From Deltaproteobacteria bacterium (lineage in GTDB: Bacteria; Desulfobacterota; B13-G15; RBG-16-54-18), in the NCBI GenBank assembly GCA_016927065.1, contig JAFGNJ010000022.1:1-64000 (forward strand): DNA of 64,000 nt. Reading direction: 5' to 3'. Below, in pieces: positions 34,972 through 43,983 of this stretch. The notes beneath the pieces are model-generated. The model saw nothing but the letters and a program-made list of their open reading frames with translations, searched no databases and had not been told where the DNA came from. A program made the translations under genes and the position numbers. How positions within the stretch are numbered: the stretch's first letter is position 1; each line of letters starts with the position of its first letter.

Positions 34972-37671
34972 GTGGCAGCAGTTCCGACAGTATTGGTAAT
35001 TGGTGGCGGTATCACCGGCATGCAGACTTCCCTCGCCGTGGGCGATGCCGGGTATAAAGTCTACCTGGTGGAGCGGTACCCCTGGATCGGGGGGCATATG
35101 TCTCATTTTGACAAGACCTTCCCCACCAATGACTGTGCCATGTGCACCATATCCCCCAAACTGACAGAGGTAGGGCAACACCCGAACATAGAATTGCTCA
35201 CCGGGACAGAAGTAACGTCGGTAGAAGGCGAAGCGGGGCACTTCCGGGTGCGGGTGCGCACCACCCCACGGTACATAGACATCAGCAAGTGTAATGCCTG
35301 TGATGAGTGTATCAAGGCATGTCCCGTCAGCATCCCCTGTGAGTTCAATGAGGGGCTCATGGGTCGCAAGGCCACATACAAGGCCTATCCCCAGGCGATC
35401 CCCAATGCGATGGCCATAACCAAGCTGGATCATGCGCCCTGCAGGCTGTCATGTCCGGCAGGGGTCAACGCCCACGGCTATGTCGCCCTTGCCTCCATAG
35501 GTAAATTCAAGGAGGCCCTGGACCTGATCAGAGAGAGGAATCCGCTCCCCTCGGTCTGCGGAAGGATCTGCTACCACCCCTGTGAGCAGGCGTGCAACAG
35601 GGGGGAGATCGACGAGCCTGTGGCCATCAATCCCATCAAGAGATTTCTCACCGACTATGCCCGGACACACCCTTCGGAGGACAAAGCGGAGAAGCCGGTC
35701 ATCGATCCTGAAAAGCCGAAGGTGGCCATTGTGGGGGCAGGACCGACCGGCCTGACCGCGGCCAGGGACCTCGCGCTCATGGGGTACCCGGTTACCATCT
35801 TTGAGGCCCTCCCCGTTGCCGGGGGTATGCTCTACACCGGGGTGCCCGCCTATCGCTTGCCGAAAGATGTCCTGGATTACGATGTCCAGGAGATATTGAA
35901 ACTGGGTGCAGAGCTCAAGACCAATGTGAGGATCGGCACGGACCTGACCATCGACGACCTACGTAAGGACGGCTATAAAGCGATCTTCGTGGCCGTGGGA
36001 TTGCACAAGAGCCGAGGCCTCGACATCGAGGGTAAAGACTTGGAGGAAGTCATGGGCGGGATCGAATTCCTCCGCAAGGCAAACCTCGGTGAAAAAGTAC
36101 AACTTCCCTCCCGAGTTGCGGTAGTCGGAGGCGGCAATACCGCCATCGACGCCGCGCGAACGGCTACACGCACAGGGACCAAGGAGGTCCTCCTGATCTA
36201 TAGGCGCAGCAGGGCGGAGATGCCCGCCGGAGCAGAGGAGGTGAAACAGGCGGAGGAGGAAGGGGTACAGATGAACTTCCTCGTAGATCCCGTTAAGGTC
36301 ATAGGGGAAGGGGGCAAGGTTAAGGCCGTTGAATGCAGGAAGATGGAGCTGGGGGAACCTGATGAATCGGGGCGGAGGAGGCCCGTGCCCATCGAGGGCT
36401 CGGAATTTCAAATAGAGGTTGGATCGGTAATCCTGGCCATTGGGCAGGCGCCCGACCTCGATTGGGCGCCGAAAGTAGGTCTGGAACTAACCAAACAGGA
36501 CACCGTGAAGGCGGATCCCGTAACCCTGGCGACAGGGGCGGAGGGTATCTTCGCCGGCGGAGATGTGGTGTTAGGCCCCCGTTACGCCATCGAGGCCATA
36601 AACCAGGGACGAGAGGGGGCCATCTCCATCGATCGATACCTCCGTGGCGAAGACCTCGGGGCGGGGCGAGAACCGCGGGAGAGGAAAGAAGTCCCCGTCC
36701 CCGATCGGCCCGTTGAGGTGCAGACGCGTGCCAAGACCCCGCACATCCCGGTAGAGGAGCGGAAGGGAGACAAGGAAGTCGAGCAGACGCTCACCGAAGA
36801 AGAGGTGATTGCGGAGGCCAAACGGTGCCTGAACTGCGCCATCTGTTCCGAGTGCCTGCAGTGCGTGGCGGCCTGTGAGCAGCAGGCCATCGATCATACG
36901 ATGATCCCCCAAGAGCGGGAGCTTGAGGTGGGCGCCATCATCGTAGCTGTCGGATACGAGCTCTTCGACCCTACGCAGAAACCGGAATACGGCTATGGGA
37001 AATATAAGAACGTTATCAACAGCTTGGAGATGGAGCGCCTCTTTTCCCCTTCGGGACCGACGGAGGGAGAAATTATCGTACATGGAAAGGTCCCCAAGAG
37101 CATAGCCTTCATCCAGTGTGTGGGCTCACGGGATCAGACAGTCGGCAACCCATACTGCTCGCGGGTCTGCTGCATGTACACGGCAAAACACGCCTATGGC
37201 GTCGTCGATCGGATACCGGAGGGCGTGAAGGCGACCGTCTATTTCATGGACGTTCGCGCCTATGGGAAGGGGTATGAGGAATTCCACGAGCGTGTTCAGC
37301 GCAGTGGAGTCATTTACCGTCGTGGACTGCCCTCAGAGATCTTTAGCCGTAATGGAGATGGGGCCCTGGTGATACGGGGTGAGGATACCCTGCTCGGGAA
37401 GCCCTACGAGGAGGAAGTGGATGTCGTGGTCTTGGCGTGCGGCCTGCGGCCTGCTCGCGGCATGAAGGAGGTCGCCGATCTCCTCGACCTTGAATTAGAT
37501 GAGAACGGTTTTTTGAAGGAACTGAATCCCAGCGACCCCGTCGTAACGTCACGACCGGGGGTCTTCCTCGCCGGCTGCTGTCAGGCGCCGAAGGATATCA
37601 CCGATTCGGTTGCGGAGGCAAACGGGGCTGCGGCAAAGGCCTTGGCAATCATATCAAGGGTGCATGAATGA
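34972..37671 (+). CDS. HdrA-type flavoprotein with inserted GltD/NfnB-like NAD(P)H module
   Basis: This 899-residue protein starts with GTG immediately after etfA. Residues 1-125 are an HdrA N-terminus: FAD motif GGGITG, the Cys segment NDCAMCTISPK and the cluster motif CNACDECIKACP. Residues about 155-570 are a glutamate-synthase-small-subunit-like unit, with CRLSCP and VCGRICYHPCEQACNRG for [4Fe-4S] clusters, the FAD motif GAGPTG at 255, the pyridine-nucleotide motif GGGNT at 386, and GIFAGGD. A third Cys group follows (CLNCAICSECLQCVAAC, 619-635), and then the HdrA C-terminal half (CVGSRD, YCSRVCCMY). It should take electrons from NAD(P)H or give them to NAD(P)+ inside the Hdr assembly. 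Confidence 0.9.
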   Translation: MAAVPTVLVIGGGITGMQTSLAVGDAGYKVYLVERYPWIGGHMSHFDKTFPTNDCAMCTISPKLTEVGQHPNIELLTGTEVTSVEGEAGHFRVRVRTTPRYIDISKCNACDECIKACPVSIPCEFNEGLMGRKATYKAYPQAIPNAMAITKLDHAPCRLSCPAGVNAHGYVALASIGKFKEALDLIRERNPLPSVCGRICYHPCEQACNRGEIDEPVAINPIKRFLTDYARTHPSEDKAEKPVIDPEKPKVAIVGAGPTGLTAARDLALMGYPVTIFEALPVAGGMLYTGVPAYRLPKDVLDYDVQEILKLGAELKTNVRIGTDLTIDDLRKDGYKAIFVAVGLHKSRGLDIEGKDLEEVMGGIEFLRKANLGEKVQLPSRVAVVGGGNTAIDAARTATRTGTKEVLLIYRRSRAEMPAGAEEVKQAEEEGVQMNFLVDPVKVIGEGGKVKAVECRKMELGEPDESGRRRPVPIEGSEFQIEVGSVILAIGQAPDLDWAPKVGLELTKQDTVKADPVTLATGAEGIFAGGDVVLGPRYAIEAINQGREGAISIDRYLRGEDLGAGREPRERKEVPVPDRPVEVQTRAKTPHIPVEERKGDKEVEQTLTEEEVIAEAKRCLNCAICSECLQCVAACEQQAIDHTMIPQERELEVGAIIVAVGYELFDPTQKPEYGYGKYKNVINSLEMERLFSPSGPTEGEIIVHGKVPKSIAFIQCVGSRDQTVGNPYCSRVCCMYTAKHAYGVVDRIPEGVKATVYFMDVRAYGKGYEEFHERVQRSGVIYRRGLPSEIFSRNGDGALVIRGEDTLLGKPYEEEVDVVVLACGLRPARGMKEVADLLDLELDENGFLKELNPSDPVVTSRPGVFLAGCCQAPKDITDSVAEANGAAAKALAIISRVHE

Positions 37672-39359
37672 GCAAAAAACACAAAGTAGGGGTCTTTATC
37701 TGTCACTGCGGAAAAAACATCGGGGGCTATATCAATATTGCCCAGCTCGTGGAGATGGTCAAGACGATTCCCGATGTGGTCATCTCGACGGATCAAAAAT
37801 ACATGTGCTCGGACCAGGGGCAGGCGGAGATTAAAAAGGCCTTGCAGGAAGGACTCATCGACAGGGTAGTTGTTGCCTCCTGCTCGCCAACCATGCACGA
37901 GAAGACCTTCAGAAAATGCGTCTCTGAAGAGGACTTCAACCCGTATCTCTATCAGCAAGTGGACATCAGGGAGAACTGCTCATGGGTCACCAAGGATATA
38001 CAAGAAGCGACCTACAAGGCCTATGAGTTGATCAAAGCGGGGGTCTCCAGGGTCAAGACGCTCGAGCCCTTGTGGTCCACGGAATATCCGGTAACCCCTA
38101 CCACCTTAGTGATCGGAGGGGGCATTGCCGGGATAATCGCCGCCACCGATATCCTGGAGGCCGGCTTCAAGGTTGTCTTGGTGGAGCGGGAGGATCAGCT
38201 CGGGGGATGGGCACGGCGGATCGGAAAGGGATTTCCCCACTTGACCCCCATCAAAGACTTTCTGAAGGAAAAAATCGAGGTCTTACAATCTCACTCGGGG
38301 CTCAAGACATATCTCTCGAGTGAGGTAGTAGGCCTCGAGGGCTTTCCCGGCAACTTTAAGGCGACCATCAAGCAAGCCGATGATACGACTGTTGAAGAGG
38401 AGATCGGGAGCATCATCGTGGCAACCGGCTTCAAGCCCTTCGACGCACGAAGAAAACCAGAGTTTGCCTACGGGGAGAGCACACAGGTTATAACGACGGT
38501 GGAGATGGAGGAGTTGCTCGAGAAAGGTGAGCTTTCCACCAACGGACAGCCCAAAGAGGTGGCCTTTATCCAGTGCGTCGGATCCAGGGATAAGAGTATC
38601 GGCAATGAATACTGCTCCCGTACGTGTTGTATGGTGGTGGCGAAGCAGGCACTGTTGCTCAAGGAGCTCATCCCCGATGCACGGGTATCCGTCTTCTACA
38701 TGGACGTCCGGGCCTTCGGCAAGGGGTATGAGGAGTTTTTTGAAAAGGCGCAGCGTAGCGGCGTCATTTACATTCGAGGGAACCCATCGGAGGTGTACAA
38801 AAGCGGCGACAAGATGCTCATACGCTATGAGGATACCCTCTTGGGAAGACCGCAGGAATTGGCGGCGGATTTAGTGGTCTTGTCAGTGGGCATGGAACCG
38901 GCGGAGGGGGCAGCGGAGTTGATCAATACCCTCCGCGCCACCGCCGACAAAGACGGCTTTTTTCTGGAGGCCCACCCCAAACTCGGACCGCTGGATACCT
39001 TTTCCGACGGGCTCTTTATCGCTGGATGTTGCCAGGGGCCGAAAGACCTCCCTGATACCGTCGCCCAAGCGCACGGTGCTGCGGCTCGGGCCACCGTCTA
39101 CTTCCATCAGGATAAGGTGATCAAGGAACCGGTGGTGGCCACTATAGACGCAGACGTCTGTTCTGGATGCGGACTGTGTGAGAGCATCTGTTCATTTGAT
39201 GCCCTGCACTTAGATGAAAAGAAAAAGCGGATGACCGTCCAAGAGGCGGTCTGTAAGGGGTGCGGCGCGTGTGCAGCGACCTGTCCTTCGGGGGCGATTA
39301 GTCTCAAGCATTTCCGTCCTTCACAAGTGTTGGCGTGGGTGGAAGGATTTCTCTCATAG
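37668..39359 (+). CDS. hdrA: HdrA-type FAD/Fe-S subunit
   Basis: This 563-residue HdrA has the N-terminal domain GVFICHCGKNIGG, then VVASCSPTMHEKTF. The FAD Rossmann motif GGGIAG (about 148) and ATGFKPFDA follow, then CVGSRDKSIGNEYCSRTCCM and FIAGCCQGPKD. Two C-terminal ferredoxin motifs, CSGCGLCESIC and CKGCGACAATC, end the protein. In methanogens HdrA carries the bifurcating FAD and contacts MvhD and HdrBC. It overlaps the preceding gene by 4 nt. It has the most canonical full-length HdrA layout of the cluster. Confidence 0.92.
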   Translation: MSKKHKVGVFICHCGKNIGGYINIAQLVEMVKTIPDVVISTDQKYMCSDQGQAEIKKALQEGLIDRVVVASCSPTMHEKTFRKCVSEEDFNPYLYQQVDIRENCSWVTKDIQEATYKAYELIKAGVSRVKTLEPLWSTEYPVTPTTLVIGGGIAGIIAATDILEAGFKVVLVEREDQLGGWARRIGKGFPHLTPIKDFLKEKIEVLQSHSGLKTYLSSEVVGLEGFPGNFKATIKQADDTTVEEEIGSIIVATGFKPFDARRKPEFAYGESTQVITTVEMEELLEKGELSTNGQPKEVAFIQCVGSRDKSIGNEYCSRTCCMVVAKQALLLKELIPDARVSVFYMDVRAFGKGYEEFFEKAQRSGVIYIRGNPSEVYKSGDKMLIRYEDTLLGRPQELAADLVVLSVGMEPAEGAAELINTLRATADKDGFFLEAHPKLGPLDTFSDGLFIAGCCQGPKDLPDTVAQAHGAAARATVYFHQDKVIKEPVVATIDADVCSGCGLCESICSFDALHLDEKKKRMTVQEAVCKGCGACAATCPSGAISLKHFRPSQVLAWVEGFLS

Positions 39360-39369
39360 GGGTTGAAGA

Positions 39370-42348
39370 ATGGCTCAGGCTAAGGAAAAGGGTGTATTAG
39401 TCATCGGTTCTGGAGTCGGCGGTCTCAAGGCCGCATTGGAGGTGGCCGCGCGAGGGACACAGGTCTACCTGGTGGATAGAAGCCCATTTTTGGGGGGGGA
39501 GATCGTACAGCTGGAGCGGCAATTCCCCACCAATCGCTGTTGTCTCTGTCAGATGCTGCCGACCACGAACAGGACGGAAGAAGGGGAGTATTGCATGCGG
39601 AGGGATTTTTATCATCCCTTGATCGAGCTCATACCGCAGGCGGAAATCGTAAAATTTTCAGGCAAAGAGGGGGACTTCAAGGTGACCCTGCGCAAGCGGG
39701 CACGCGGCGTGGTGGAAGATCTCTGTACCGCATGCCAGCGGTGTCTTGAGGTGTGCCCTGAAGAGGTGATTGATGAGTTCAACCTTTTTGCCACGAGAAA
39801 GGCCATCTCATTGCGCGGTCCCATGCCGGTGCCGCCGATCCCTGCTATCGACTGGGAGGCATGCACCCGCTGCGGCAAATGTGTAGAGGTCTGCCCCACG
39901 GATGCCATTGACCTGAAGATGGCGGATGAGGAACGGCAGCTTCAGGTCAGTTCCGTCATCCTCGCCCCGGGGTTTGATGAGTTCGACCCGCAGGCCCTCA
40001 CCCAATACGGATATGGGCGCTGGAAGAATGTGGTCACCAGTATAGAATGGGAGCGGATAGTGAGCCCGATCGGCCCCCTTCCTGAGCGGATAAGGCGCCC
40101 CTCCGACGGCAAGGCGATAAAGAAGGTGGCCTTTGTGCTCTGCGTCGGCTCCCGGGAGCGTCGGTGGGATTTTTGCTCGGCGGCCTGTTGCATGTATTCC
40201 GTCAAGGAGGCCCTCTTGGCCAAGGAGTTGCAGAAGGACCTGGAGGTAACCATCTTCTACATGGATCTCAGGGGGTTCGGCAAGGGGTATGAGCGCTACA
40301 TAGAACAGGCGCGGGCACAGGGCGTGCGATTTGTGCGTGGCAGGACCCCCCGCATACAGGAAGATCCAAAAACGAAAAACCTTATTGTGAGCACGATGCC
40401 GAAAGATGAGGTGGTCAAAGAGGAGTTTGATCTTTGCGTCCTCGGCATCGGGCAGAGGCCACCCCGGGGGAGCGCGGAGCTTGCGAAGACCGTCGGAGCC
40501 GAGCTCAACGAATGGGGTTTCTGTAAGACGGTGGACCCCGCAGGGATCGAGACCACACAACCAGGGGTCTATGTATGTGGGTCCTTTTCTGAGCCCAAGG
40601 ACATCCCCGACACCGTCACCCAGGCAACGGCCTGCGCCCTGCAGGTGCTCGAAAGCACGCCGGAAAAGGCCGCCAAACCCCCGAAAGAAACTGAGCCGAC
40701 ACCTGAGCCGACACCTGAGCCGACATCTGAAGAGGAAACAAAGATCGGCGTGGTGCTCTGTCAATGTAAGGGAGAGGTCTCAAAGGGTTTAGACCTGAAG
40801 CAATTGCAGGAGGCCGTCGGTAAACGCCCCTCCGTCAGCGCCGTCATGGAGGTCGATGCCCTGTGTGTCAAAGACGCGGCGAAGGGGCTGTTGGGCGAGA
40901 TACGAAAGGGGGGCATCAATCGTCTCGTGGTTGGTGCGTGTTCCCCCTATTTGTTCCGCAGGCGCTTCTTGGAGGGGATGGGGGACATGGATCCTTGGCT
41001 CATCGAGTGGGTCAACCTCAGGGAAGGGGCGATACAGGCCCACGACCAGGATGGGGCCCAGGAAAAGGCCGAGGCAATGCTCCTTATGGCGATCGAACGG
41101 CTCAGGAGGAAGGAAGCCCGCACACCGAGCGCCTCAGCCGTGAAAAAGAGCGCCCTGGTGGTCGGAGCGGGGCTCGTCGGCCTTGCGACGGCATCGGCCC
41201 TGGCAGGCAGGGGTGTGGAGGTCCATCTCGTAGAACGAGAAGCGGAGCTGGGTGGTATGCTCAAGGGGAGGCCGGACAAGGCCGAGCTCCTTGAGAAATA
41301 TATAAAGGAAATTGAGAAGAATTCCCTCGTGCAGGTCTATCGCAAGAGCACCGTGACCGCATTCAGGGGGCAGGCAGGTGACTTTTGGGCCGTGATCAAG
41401 GCAGAGGATGCTGAGCAGGAGGTCGGCGTCGGCGCCGTGGTCCTGGCCACCGGTGCCGAGGAGTATCAGCCGACGGAATTCCTCTATGGCAAAAACAAAC
41501 GGGTTGTTACCCAGCGGGAATTAGAGAGCGGCCTTGCCTCAGGAGATATTAAACCGCAGGCAATCAGTTCGGCCGTCATGATCCAATGCGTCGGATCGAG
41601 GGATAAGGAACACCCCTGGTGCAACCGGTACTGCTGCGCCGAGGCCTTGGAAAACGCCCTCCTGCTCAAGGAGAAAAATCCTGAATTGAAGATTTTCGTC
41701 CTTTTCAAGGATATGATGACCTACGGGTTCAAAGAAAGCCTCTACAGTCGAGCGAGGGAGGCCGGGGTGGTCTTTATCAGGTACCAGGACATAAAGGAGA
41801 TAAAGGTCCAAGGGACCGATCGATTAAAGGTGGCCTCTCCGGAGGGACAGCTCGATTGTGATCTCCTCGTGTTGAGTACGGGCGAGGTCCCCAACAGAGA
41901 CAACGCGGCCCTTGCCCGGCTCTTTGATGTGGAACGTACTGAAGACGGTTTCTTCAAAGAGGCGGAGGTAAAATTCAGGCCCGTGGACGCCTTGCGTGAG
42001 GGGATCTATATCTGCGGCGGGGCCCACTCCCCCCGAACGTGGCAGGAGGTAGTCCAGCAAGGGGAGGCGGCTGCCCAACGGGCCCTGGTCCTCCTGGAGC
42101 AGGAGCGGGTCATGGCCTCGAGCATCGTATCCGCGGTGAATGAGCGACGGTGTTCCGGCTGTGCCTTGTGCGTGGAGGCCTGTCCCTATGGGGCGCGGGC
42201 CTTTGACGAGGAACGGCTGGTGGCGGTGGTAAAAGAGGCCCTGTGCCAGGGATGTGGGGTATGCTCGAGTATCTGTCCGAACGGCGCCGCCTTTATGCAA
42301 GGATTTAGTGAAGGCCAAATCATGGCCATGATTGAGCAAGTGGTGTAA
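39370..42348 (+). CDS. tandem HdrA-HdrA fusion protein
   Basis: This 992-residue protein holds two HdrA modules. Module 1 (about 1-435) has FAD motif GSGVGG, the Cys segment NRCCLCQMLP, two ferredoxin motifs (CTACQRCLEVCP, CTRCGKCVEVCP) and CVGSRERRWDFCSAACCMY. A proline linker at about 440-457 (TPEPTPEPT) joins it to module 2. Module 2 has the HdrA N-terminus VVLCQCKGEVSKG, FAD motif GAGLVG (about 595), CVGSRDKEHPWCNRYCC and the C-terminal motifs CSGCALCVEAC and CQGCGVCSSIC. HdrA normally works as a dimer, so the fusion may fix a heterodimer with two different flavin environments. Confidence 0.9.
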   Translation: MAQAKEKGVLVIGSGVGGLKAALEVAARGTQVYLVDRSPFLGGEIVQLERQFPTNRCCLCQMLPTTNRTEEGEYCMRRDFYHPLIELIPQAEIVKFSGKEGDFKVTLRKRARGVVEDLCTACQRCLEVCPEEVIDEFNLFATRKAISLRGPMPVPPIPAIDWEACTRCGKCVEVCPTDAIDLKMADEERQLQVSSVILAPGFDEFDPQALTQYGYGRWKNVVTSIEWERIVSPIGPLPERIRRPSDGKAIKKVAFVLCVGSRERRWDFCSAACCMYSVKEALLAKELQKDLEVTIFYMDLRGFGKGYERYIEQARAQGVRFVRGRTPRIQEDPKTKNLIVSTMPKDEVVKEEFDLCVLGIGQRPPRGSAELAKTVGAELNEWGFCKTVDPAGIETTQPGVYVCGSFSEPKDIPDTVTQATACALQVLESTPEKAAKPPKETEPTPEPTPEPTSEEETKIGVVLCQCKGEVSKGLDLKQLQEAVGKRPSVSAVMEVDALCVKDAAKGLLGEIRKGGINRLVVGACSPYLFRRRFLEGMGDMDPWLIEWVNLREGAIQAHDQDGAQEKAEAMLLMAIERLRRKEARTPSASAVKKSALVVGAGLVGLATASALAGRGVEVHLVEREAELGGMLKGRPDKAELLEKYIKEIEKNSLVQVYRKSTVTAFRGQAGDFWAVIKAEDAEQEVGVGAVVLATGAEEYQPTEFLYGKNKRVVTQRELESGLASGDIKPQAISSAVMIQCVGSRDKEHPWCNRYCCAEALENALLLKEKNPELKIFVLFKDMMTYGFKESLYSRAREAGVVFIRYQDIKEIKVQGTDRLKVASPEGQLDCDLLVLSTGEVPNRDNAALARLFDVERTEDGFFKEAEVKFRPVDALREGIYICGGAHSPRTWQEVVQQGEAAAQRALVLLEQERVMASSIVSAVNERRCSGCALCVEACPYGARAFDEERLVAVVKEALCQGCGVCSSICPNGAAFMQGFSEGQIMAMIEQVV
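40691..40728 (+). repeat. three tandem 12-bp repeats encoding a Pro-Thr-Glu linker
   Basis: CTGAGCCGACAC occurs three times in a row, the last copy with one change. The repeats encode the EPTP linker between the two HdrA modules. Copy number may vary between strains. Confidence 0.85.
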
Positions 42349-42359
42349 GGAGGAAGAGG

Positions 42360-42839
42360 ATGGCCGAGAAGAAGGATCAAGACACGAAGAAAAAAGAAGA
42401 GACGAAAAAAGACAAGCCGGATAAGGATGTTACCAGGATCGTGGGGCTTTTCTGCCATTGGTGCACATCCACGGCCGCTGACCTCGCCGGGACCACCCGA
42501 AAGGCGTATCCTGCGTCGGTCAGACCCATTCGGGTGATGTGCTCAGGCACGGTGGATCCGGTCTATATCTTGGACGCACTGGTAAAGGGTGCGGATGCGG
42601 TATGGGTAGGCGGGTGAGACCTCGGTGAATGCCACTATGTTAGTGGCAACTATAAGGCGCGGAGACGTGTGGGGATCATTAAGACGATCTTGGATGTCCT
42701 CGGCCTGGATTCCGACAGGGTCTATCTCACCTGGATCAGTGCGAGTGAAGGACCGCAATTTGCGGAATGGGCGAAGCGGATCGAAGAAGACATAAAGAAA
42801 AAAGGGAAAAATCCGCTCGGTGGTTTATTAACGACGTGA
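42360..42839 (+). CDS. mvhD: MvhD/FlpD-like [2Fe-2S] subunit, selenoprotein (UGA decoded as selenocysteine)
   Basis: The frame opens with a good ribosome-binding site (AAGGAGG) and reaches TGA at 42615-42617 (codon 86). Translation continues in the same frame as DLGECHYVSGNYKARRR to TGA at 42837, giving 159 residues. MvhD proteins have five conserved Cys; here they are C32, C35, C61, Sec86 and C91, so Sec replaces the Cys of the GCHxGDCHY-type motif. A hairpin starting 12 nt after the UGA fits a bacterial SECIS. MvhD passes electrons to HdrA. The lysine-rich N-terminal 22 residues are unusual. Without the Sec reading the protein would lack its most conserved motif. Confidence 0.93.
42630..42648 (+). 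promoter_or_regulatory. SECIS-like hairpin for selenocysteine insertion
   Basis: TGCCACTA-TGT-TAGTGGCA is a perfect 8-bp stem with a small loop containing G, beginning 12 nt and looping 20 nt after the UGA at 42615. Bacterial SECIS elements are short stem-loops at this distance inside the reading frame. Confidence 0.8.
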
Positions 42840-42849
42840 GGGAGAAACG

Positions 42850-43983
42850 ATGGCTCGAGGCGTTTTTAGGGAATATAAAGGTAAAGGGTTAGAGGAAGGA
42901 TTACAGGAACTCTGGCGGGAATTGCTGGAGCGCGATGTCGTCCAGGCCATCCTCCTTCCTATGGAGGTGGAAGGCGGGCTTGTCGCCCCGGGGCTCTTGA
43001 CAGACGCGGCGAGGATAGGGGAGTCACGGGTTGTGAGCCCCTATATGCCGGTGAACACCGCACGGGTGCTTCAGATGATGACCAAGACCATGCCGCCGTC
43101 TGAAAAGGTGGCGGTCGTACTGTGTCCCTGTGAAGCGCGGGCCCTGGTGGAACTGGTAAAATTAAAACAGATCTCACAAGAAAACCTCATCGTGATCGCG
43201 TTCGATTGCCCCGGCACCTATGCCGTGGATGACTATAAAAAACTGCTTGAAGGAAAGGAAGATCCGGGCGAGCTGCTCGTGGAAAAGGTGAACAAGGGAG
43301 GCGAAGACGCTCAGCTACGGGAGGCGTGTCGGACCTGCCCGTATCCCTCCGCCCCCTGGGCCGACATCAGGATAGGCTTCCTCGGTCTTGATTACAAGAA
43401 GCGGTTTTTGCTCGAGGCATTGACGGAAAAGGGCGAGGAACTCATTACAGGGCTTGGAATGGAGATTGCCGACGTCCCCCTCAAGGAGCGCGAGGCCTTG
43501 CTCGACAAGCTCGTGGCACAGCGGAAAAAAGCCCAGGAGCAGCTCCTGAAAGAACAACAGGAACAGCTGAAGGGGCCTGATAAGCTCCTCGCCGCCCTGT
43601 CTTCCTGTATCAGGTGTCACAATTGCATGACCGTATGCCCAGTGTGTTACTGCAAGGAGTGCTTCTTCAAATCACCCACCTTCGAGATGGAGGCGGACCG
43701 CTATTTGGGGTTGGCACACAAGAGGGGCGCGACGCGGATGCCCTCCGACATGCTCCTCTTTCATTTGACCCGCATGGCACACATGGCCCACGCCTGTGTG
43801 CAGTGCGGGATGTGTGAGGAGGCTTGTCCCATGGGTGTGCCGGTCTTCCGGCTCTTTAAGGCCACGAGCGCGAAGGTACAGGACCTCTTCAATTATGAGC
43901 CGGGAAAAGACATCGAGGAAGAGATTCCCATTTCCGCGTTCCGTGAAGAAGAGCTCGACAAGATCCAGGAGCCCAAGATATGA
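42850..43983 (+). CDS. FrhB/FdhB-like (F420 hydrogenase/formate dehydrogenase beta) flavin Fe-S subunit
   Basis: This 377-residue protein has the FrhB-family core with VVLCPCEARALVELVKLKQ (about 88-106), CPGTYAVDDY and ACRTCPYPSAPWADI. A Glu/Gln-rich coiled stretch (about 215-245) follows. Two [4Fe-4S] motifs, CIRCHNCMTVCPVCYCKEC and CVQCGMCEEACP, are near the end. Family members bind FAD and transfer electrons between Fe-S clusters and F420, NAD(P) or other carriers; in bacteria they often accompany HdrA-MvhD with formate dehydrogenase. No catalytic hydrogenase or formate dehydrogenase subunit is in the window. It overlaps hdrC by 4 nt. Confidence 0.88.
   Translation: MARGVFREYKGKGLEEGLQELWRELLERDVVQAILLPMEVEGGLVAPGLLTDAARIGESRVVSPYMPVNTARVLQMMTKTMPPSEKVAVVLCPCEARALVELVKLKQISQENLIVIAFDCPGTYAVDDYKKLLEGKEDPGELLVEKVNKGGEDAQLREACRTCPYPSAPWADIRIGFLGLDYKKRFLLEALTEKGEELITGLGMEIADVPLKEREALLDKLVAQRKKAQEQLLKEQQEQLKGPDKLLAALSSCIRCHNCMTVCPVCYCKECFFKSPTFEMEADRYLGLAHKRGATRMPSDMLLFHLTRMAHMAHACVQCGMCEEACPMGVPVFRLFKATSAKVQDLFNYEPGKDIEEEIPISAFREEELDKIQEPKI

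Noticed and set aside
39808-40764. 318-codon open frame antisense to the tandem HdrA gene
   Set aside because: The opposite strand carries clear FAD and Fe-S motifs. The antisense frame is a by-product of GC-rich codons and has no ribosome-binding site or recognisable domain.
42360-42617. MvhD gene as an 85-residue truncated protein ending at TGA
   Set aside because: The same frame continues through the most conserved MvhD motif and a SECIS-like hairpin follows the TGA, so Sec read-through explains it better than truncation.
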